From contig NZ_CP029254.1 in the NCBI RefSeq assembly GCF_003122365.1, positions 186,001 through 250,000 of the forward strand: 64,000 nucleotides of DNA, given 5' to 3'. Shown in pieces: positions 61,584 through 64,000 of this stretch (its first letter is position 1; each line of letters opens with the position of its first letter). The notes beneath the pieces are model-generated. The model searched no databases, was not told where the DNA came from, and worked only from the letters and a program-made list of their open reading frames with translations. Made by a program: the position numbers and the translations under genes. This stretch comes from Streptomyces spongiicola. GTDB taxonomy: Bacteria; Actinomycetota; Actinomycetes; Streptomycetales; Streptomycetaceae.

Positions 61584-64000
61584 CAGGCCGTCTCGGCGAC
61601 CAGGCGCTCGACGGCCTCGACGGCGCCGCCGATCGCCTCCGGGTTCTGGCCGCCGCCCTGGGCGACGTCCGGCTTGCCGCCACCGCCGCCGCCGAGGGCC
61701 CTGGCGGCGGCACGGACCAGCTCACCGGCCTTGAGCCCGCGCTCGCGGGCGGCCTCGTTGGTGGCGATGACGGTGAGCGGACGTCCGCCGGCCGTGGTGA
61801 ACAGCGCCACCACCGCCGGACGGTCGCCGGCCCCCGGCAGCCGCTGCATCCGGCCGCGTACGTCGAGGACCAGCCTGCGCAGGTCGTCGGCGGACGTACC
61901 GTCCGGGACCCGGCCGGTGACCAGCGCCGTGCCCCGGACGTCCCTGGCGCCCTCGGCCAGACCGGCGGCGGCCTGGAGTACCTTCTCGGCGCGGAACTTC
62001 TCGATCTCCTTCTCGGCGTCCTTCAGCTTGCCGAGCACGGTGGCGATCTTCTCCGGGAGTTCCTCCGGACGCCCCTTGACCAGCTCCTGGAGCTGGGCGA
62101 CGACGGTGTGCTCCCTGGCGAGGAAGTGATAGGCGTCGACGCCGACGAGAGCCTCGATGCGGCGCACACCGGAACCGATCGAGGACTCGCCGAGCAGCTT
62201 CACCAGACCCAGCTGCGAGGTGTTGTGCACATGCGTGCCGCCGCACAGCTCCTTGGAGAAGTCCCCGATGGTGACGACCCGGACGCGCTCGCCGTACTTC
62301 TCGCCGAACTCGGCGATGGCGCCCTGCCTCCTGGCCTCGTCGATGCCCATGACCTCCGCCTGGACGTCGAGTTCACGGGCCAGCACCTCGTTGATCCGCT
62401 GCTCCACGTCGGACAGCACGGTGCCGGGCACGGCGGACGGCGAACCGAAGTCGAAGCGGAAGCGGCCCGGGGAGTTCTCGGAGCCGGCCTGGGCGGCCGT
62501 CGGGCCGAGGGCGTCCCGCAGCGCCTGGTGGGTGAGGTGGGTGGCGCTGTGGGCGCGGGCGATGGCCCGGCGCCGCCGGACGTCGATGGCGGCGTGGGCG
62601 GAGGCGCCCACGGTCACCTCGCCCACCTGCACCGAGCCCTTGTGCACGGAGACGCCGGGAACCGGCTGCTGCACATCGCGGACCTCGATGACCGCGCCGC
62701 TGTCCAGCCTGATCCTCCCCTGGTCGGCGAGCTGGCCGCCGCCCTCGGCGTAGAAGGGGGTGCGGTCGAGGACGACCTCGACCTCGTCGCCCTCGGAGGC
62801 GGCCGGCGAGGGCACGCCGTCGACGAGCAGGCCGACGACGGTCGACTCGCCCTCGGTGTGCGTGTAGCCGGTGAACTCGGTCGCACCGGAGGCGTCGGCT
62901 ACCTCGCGGTACGACGACAGATCGGCGTGGCCGGTCTTCTTGGCCCTGGCGTCGGCCTTGGCGCGCTCCCGCTGCTCCTTCATCAGCCGGCGGAAGCCGT
63001 CCTCGTCCACGGTCAGGCCCTGCTCGGCGGCCATCTCGAGGGTGAGGTCGATCGGGAAGCCCCAGGTGTCGTGGAGCAGGAACGCCTTGTCGCCGGAGAG
63101 GACGGTCGAGCCGGCCCCGCGGGCCTCGGTGACGGCGCCGTCCAGCACATTGGTGCCGGCGTTCAGCGTCTTGAGGAAGCGGGCCTCCTCGGCGAGCGCG
63201 ACGGTCTCGACCCGCTTGCGGTCGGTCTCCAGCTCCGGGTACTGCCGGCCCATGCTCTTGATCACCACGTCGACCAGCGCGGCGACGACGGGTCCGGTGG
63301 CGCCGAGGAGCCGCATGTTGCGGATGGCGCGGCGCATGATGCGGCGCAGGACGTAGCCGCGGCCCTCGTTGCCGGGGGTGACGCCGTCGCCGATGAGCAT
63401 CACGGACGTGCGGATGTGGTCGGCGACCACGCGGAGGGACACATCCGACTCGTGGCTGTCGCCGTAGCGCACGCCGGTGAGTTCCGTGGCCTTGTCGATG
63501 ACGACCCGCAGGGTGTCCGTCTCGTACATGTTCCGGACGCCCTGGAGGATCATGGCGAGGCGTTCGAGGCCGAGACCGGTGTCGATGTTCCTGCTGGGCA
63601 GGTCGCCGACGATCTCGAAGTCCTCCTTGCCGGAGCCCTCGCCGCGCTCGTACTGCATGAAGACCAGGTTCCAGATCTCCACGTAGCGCTCGTCGTTGAC
63701 CGCCGGGCCGCCCTCGGGGCCGAACTCGGGACCGCGGTCGTAGTTGATCTCCGAGCAGGGGCCGCACGGTCCGGGGACGCCCATGGACCAGAAGTTGTCC
63801 TTCTTGCCCAGGCGCTGGATGCGTTCGGCGGGGACGCCGACCACCTCGCGCCAGATGCGCTCGGCCTCGTCGTCGTCGAGGTAGACCGTGATCCAGAGCC
63901 TCTCGGGATCGAGGCCGTAACCGCCCTTGTCCTGCGGCGAGGTCAGCAGCTCCCAGGCGTAGGCGATGGCCCCTTCCTTGAAGTAGTCGCCGAAGGAGAA
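61583..64000 (-). CDS. alaS: Alanyl-tRNA synthetase (5' end outside the window)
   Basis: 806 C-terminal codons are present; the frame is open to the window edge (first residues seen [19 protein letters not shown]), and about 80-90 N-terminal residues are missing. The catalytic core ([14 protein letters not shown]), the editing-domain zinc site [11 protein letters not shown] and CGGTHVHNT, and the C-terminal C-Ala domain with its [15 protein letters not shown] tail are visible. It charges tRNA-Ala and hydrolyses mischarged species. It is the upstream gene of the alaS-ruvX-mltG-aroE run. Confidence 0.97.
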   Translation of the reverse strand, partial: FSFGDYFKEGAIAYAWELLTSPQDKGGYGLDPERLWITVYLDDDEAERIWREVVGVPAERIQRLGKKDNFWSMGVPGPCGPCSEINYDRGPEFGPEGGPAVNDERYVEIWNLVFMQYERGEGSGKEDFEIVGDLPSRNIDTGLGLERLAMILQGVRNMYETDTLRVVIDKATELTGVRYGDSHESDVSLRVVADHIRTSVMLIGDGVTPGNEGRGYVLRRIMRRAIRNMRLLGATGPVVAALVDVVIKSMGRQYPELETDRKRVETVALAEEARFLKTLNAGTNVLDGAVTEARGAGSTVLSGDKAFLLHDTWGFPIDLTLEMAAEQGLTVDEDGFRRLMKEQRERAKADARAKKTGHADLSSYREVADASGATEFTGYTHTEGESTVVGLLVDGVPSPAASEGDEVEVVLDRTPFYAEGGGQLADQGRIRLDSGAVIEVRDVQQPVPGVSVHKGSVQVGEVTVGASAHAAIDVRRRRAIARAHSATHLTHQALRDALGPTAAQAGSENSPGRFRFDFGSPSAVPGTVLSDVEQRINEVLARELDVQAEVMGIDEARRQGAIAEFGEKYGERVRVVTIGDFSKELCGGTHVHNTSQLGLVKLLGESSIGSGVRRIEALVGVDAYHFLAREHTVVAQLQELVKGRPEELPEKIATVLGKLKDAEKEIEKFRAEKVLQAAAGLAEGARDVRGTALVTGRVPDGTSADDLRRLVLDVRGRMQRLPGAGDRPAVVALFTTAGGRPLTVIATNEAARERGLKAGELVRAAARALGGGGGGKPDVAQGGGQNPEAIGGAVEAVERLVAETA

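Overview
This window is high-GC actinobacterial chromosome, almost certainly Streptomyces or a close relative. The evidence is near-universal G/C third codon positions, many GTG/TTG starts, 4-bp ATGA/GTGA overlaps inside operons, a complete conservon (cvnA-cvnE) with its P450s, a second membrane-only nuo cluster, and the conserved alaS-ruvX-mltG-aroE-aroC-aroK-aroB-aroQ block. No rRNA, tRNA or CRISPR array was seen.

Layout, left to right. (1) 0.2-4.1 kb: a VanW-type cell-wall protein and an aldehyde dehydrogenase. (2) 4.1-5.0 kb: scraps of a tyrosine integrase and an IS1380-type transposase. (3) 5.2-14.6 kb, minus strand: a FecBCD-type ABC importer followed by a five-gene operon. That operon holds a Y4yA-type PLP decarboxylase, SbnB-like and SbnA-like 2,3-diaminopropionate enzymes, a MATE exporter and a HisC-like aminotransferase. 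The 5' ends of both the importer and the biosynthetic operon carry a 15-bp element close to the Streptomyces Zur consensus, so this looks like a zinc-responsive metallophore system. (4) 15.1-23.5 kb: nuoA-hypothetical-nuoH-J-K-L-M-N, a complex I membrane arm with no NADH or quinone-junction subunits. (5) 23.8-26.0 kb: haloalkane dehalogenase and an AraC regulator. (6) 26.3-31.8 kb: a conservon with a CYP157-type P450 that lacks the ExxR arginine, and a convergent second P450. (7) 32-37.6 kb: gap2, DUF5709, PRC-barrel, ppk2 and a phospholipase D-like gene. (8) 38-47 kb: a small membrane protein, a secreted M19 dipeptidase with a discoidin domain, a XylFGH-like sugar ABC operon, a TsaC/YciO-type gene and pgm. 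(9) 47.4-53.6 kb: a giant fold-back palindrome. (10) 53.9-64 kb, minus strand: a truncated P-loop kinase gene, then aroQ, aroB, aroK, aroC, aroE, mltG, ruvX and alaS, which runs off the window.

The fold-back palindrome has two arms of about 3.1 kb meeting at a 17-bp perfect palindrome with a 3-nt loop at 50517. Each arm carries the same operon (antibiotic-biosynthesis-type monooxygenase, 3-hydroxyisobutyrate-dehydrogenase-like oxidoreductase, amidohydrolase, start of a fourth gene). The copies differ by single-base insertions and deletions that break the frames at different places. Just beyond the right arm the kinase gene loses its C-terminus. This is either a real inverted duplication or terminal structure, or an assembly join made from uncorrected reads. 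Gene function there can be read only by combining the two arms.

A recurring feature is in-frame short tandem repeats giving low-complexity tails or linkers (Ala-Ser, Gly-Gln, Gly-Thr-Ala, Gln-His-Asp-Tyr) in at least seven otherwise unrelated genes.
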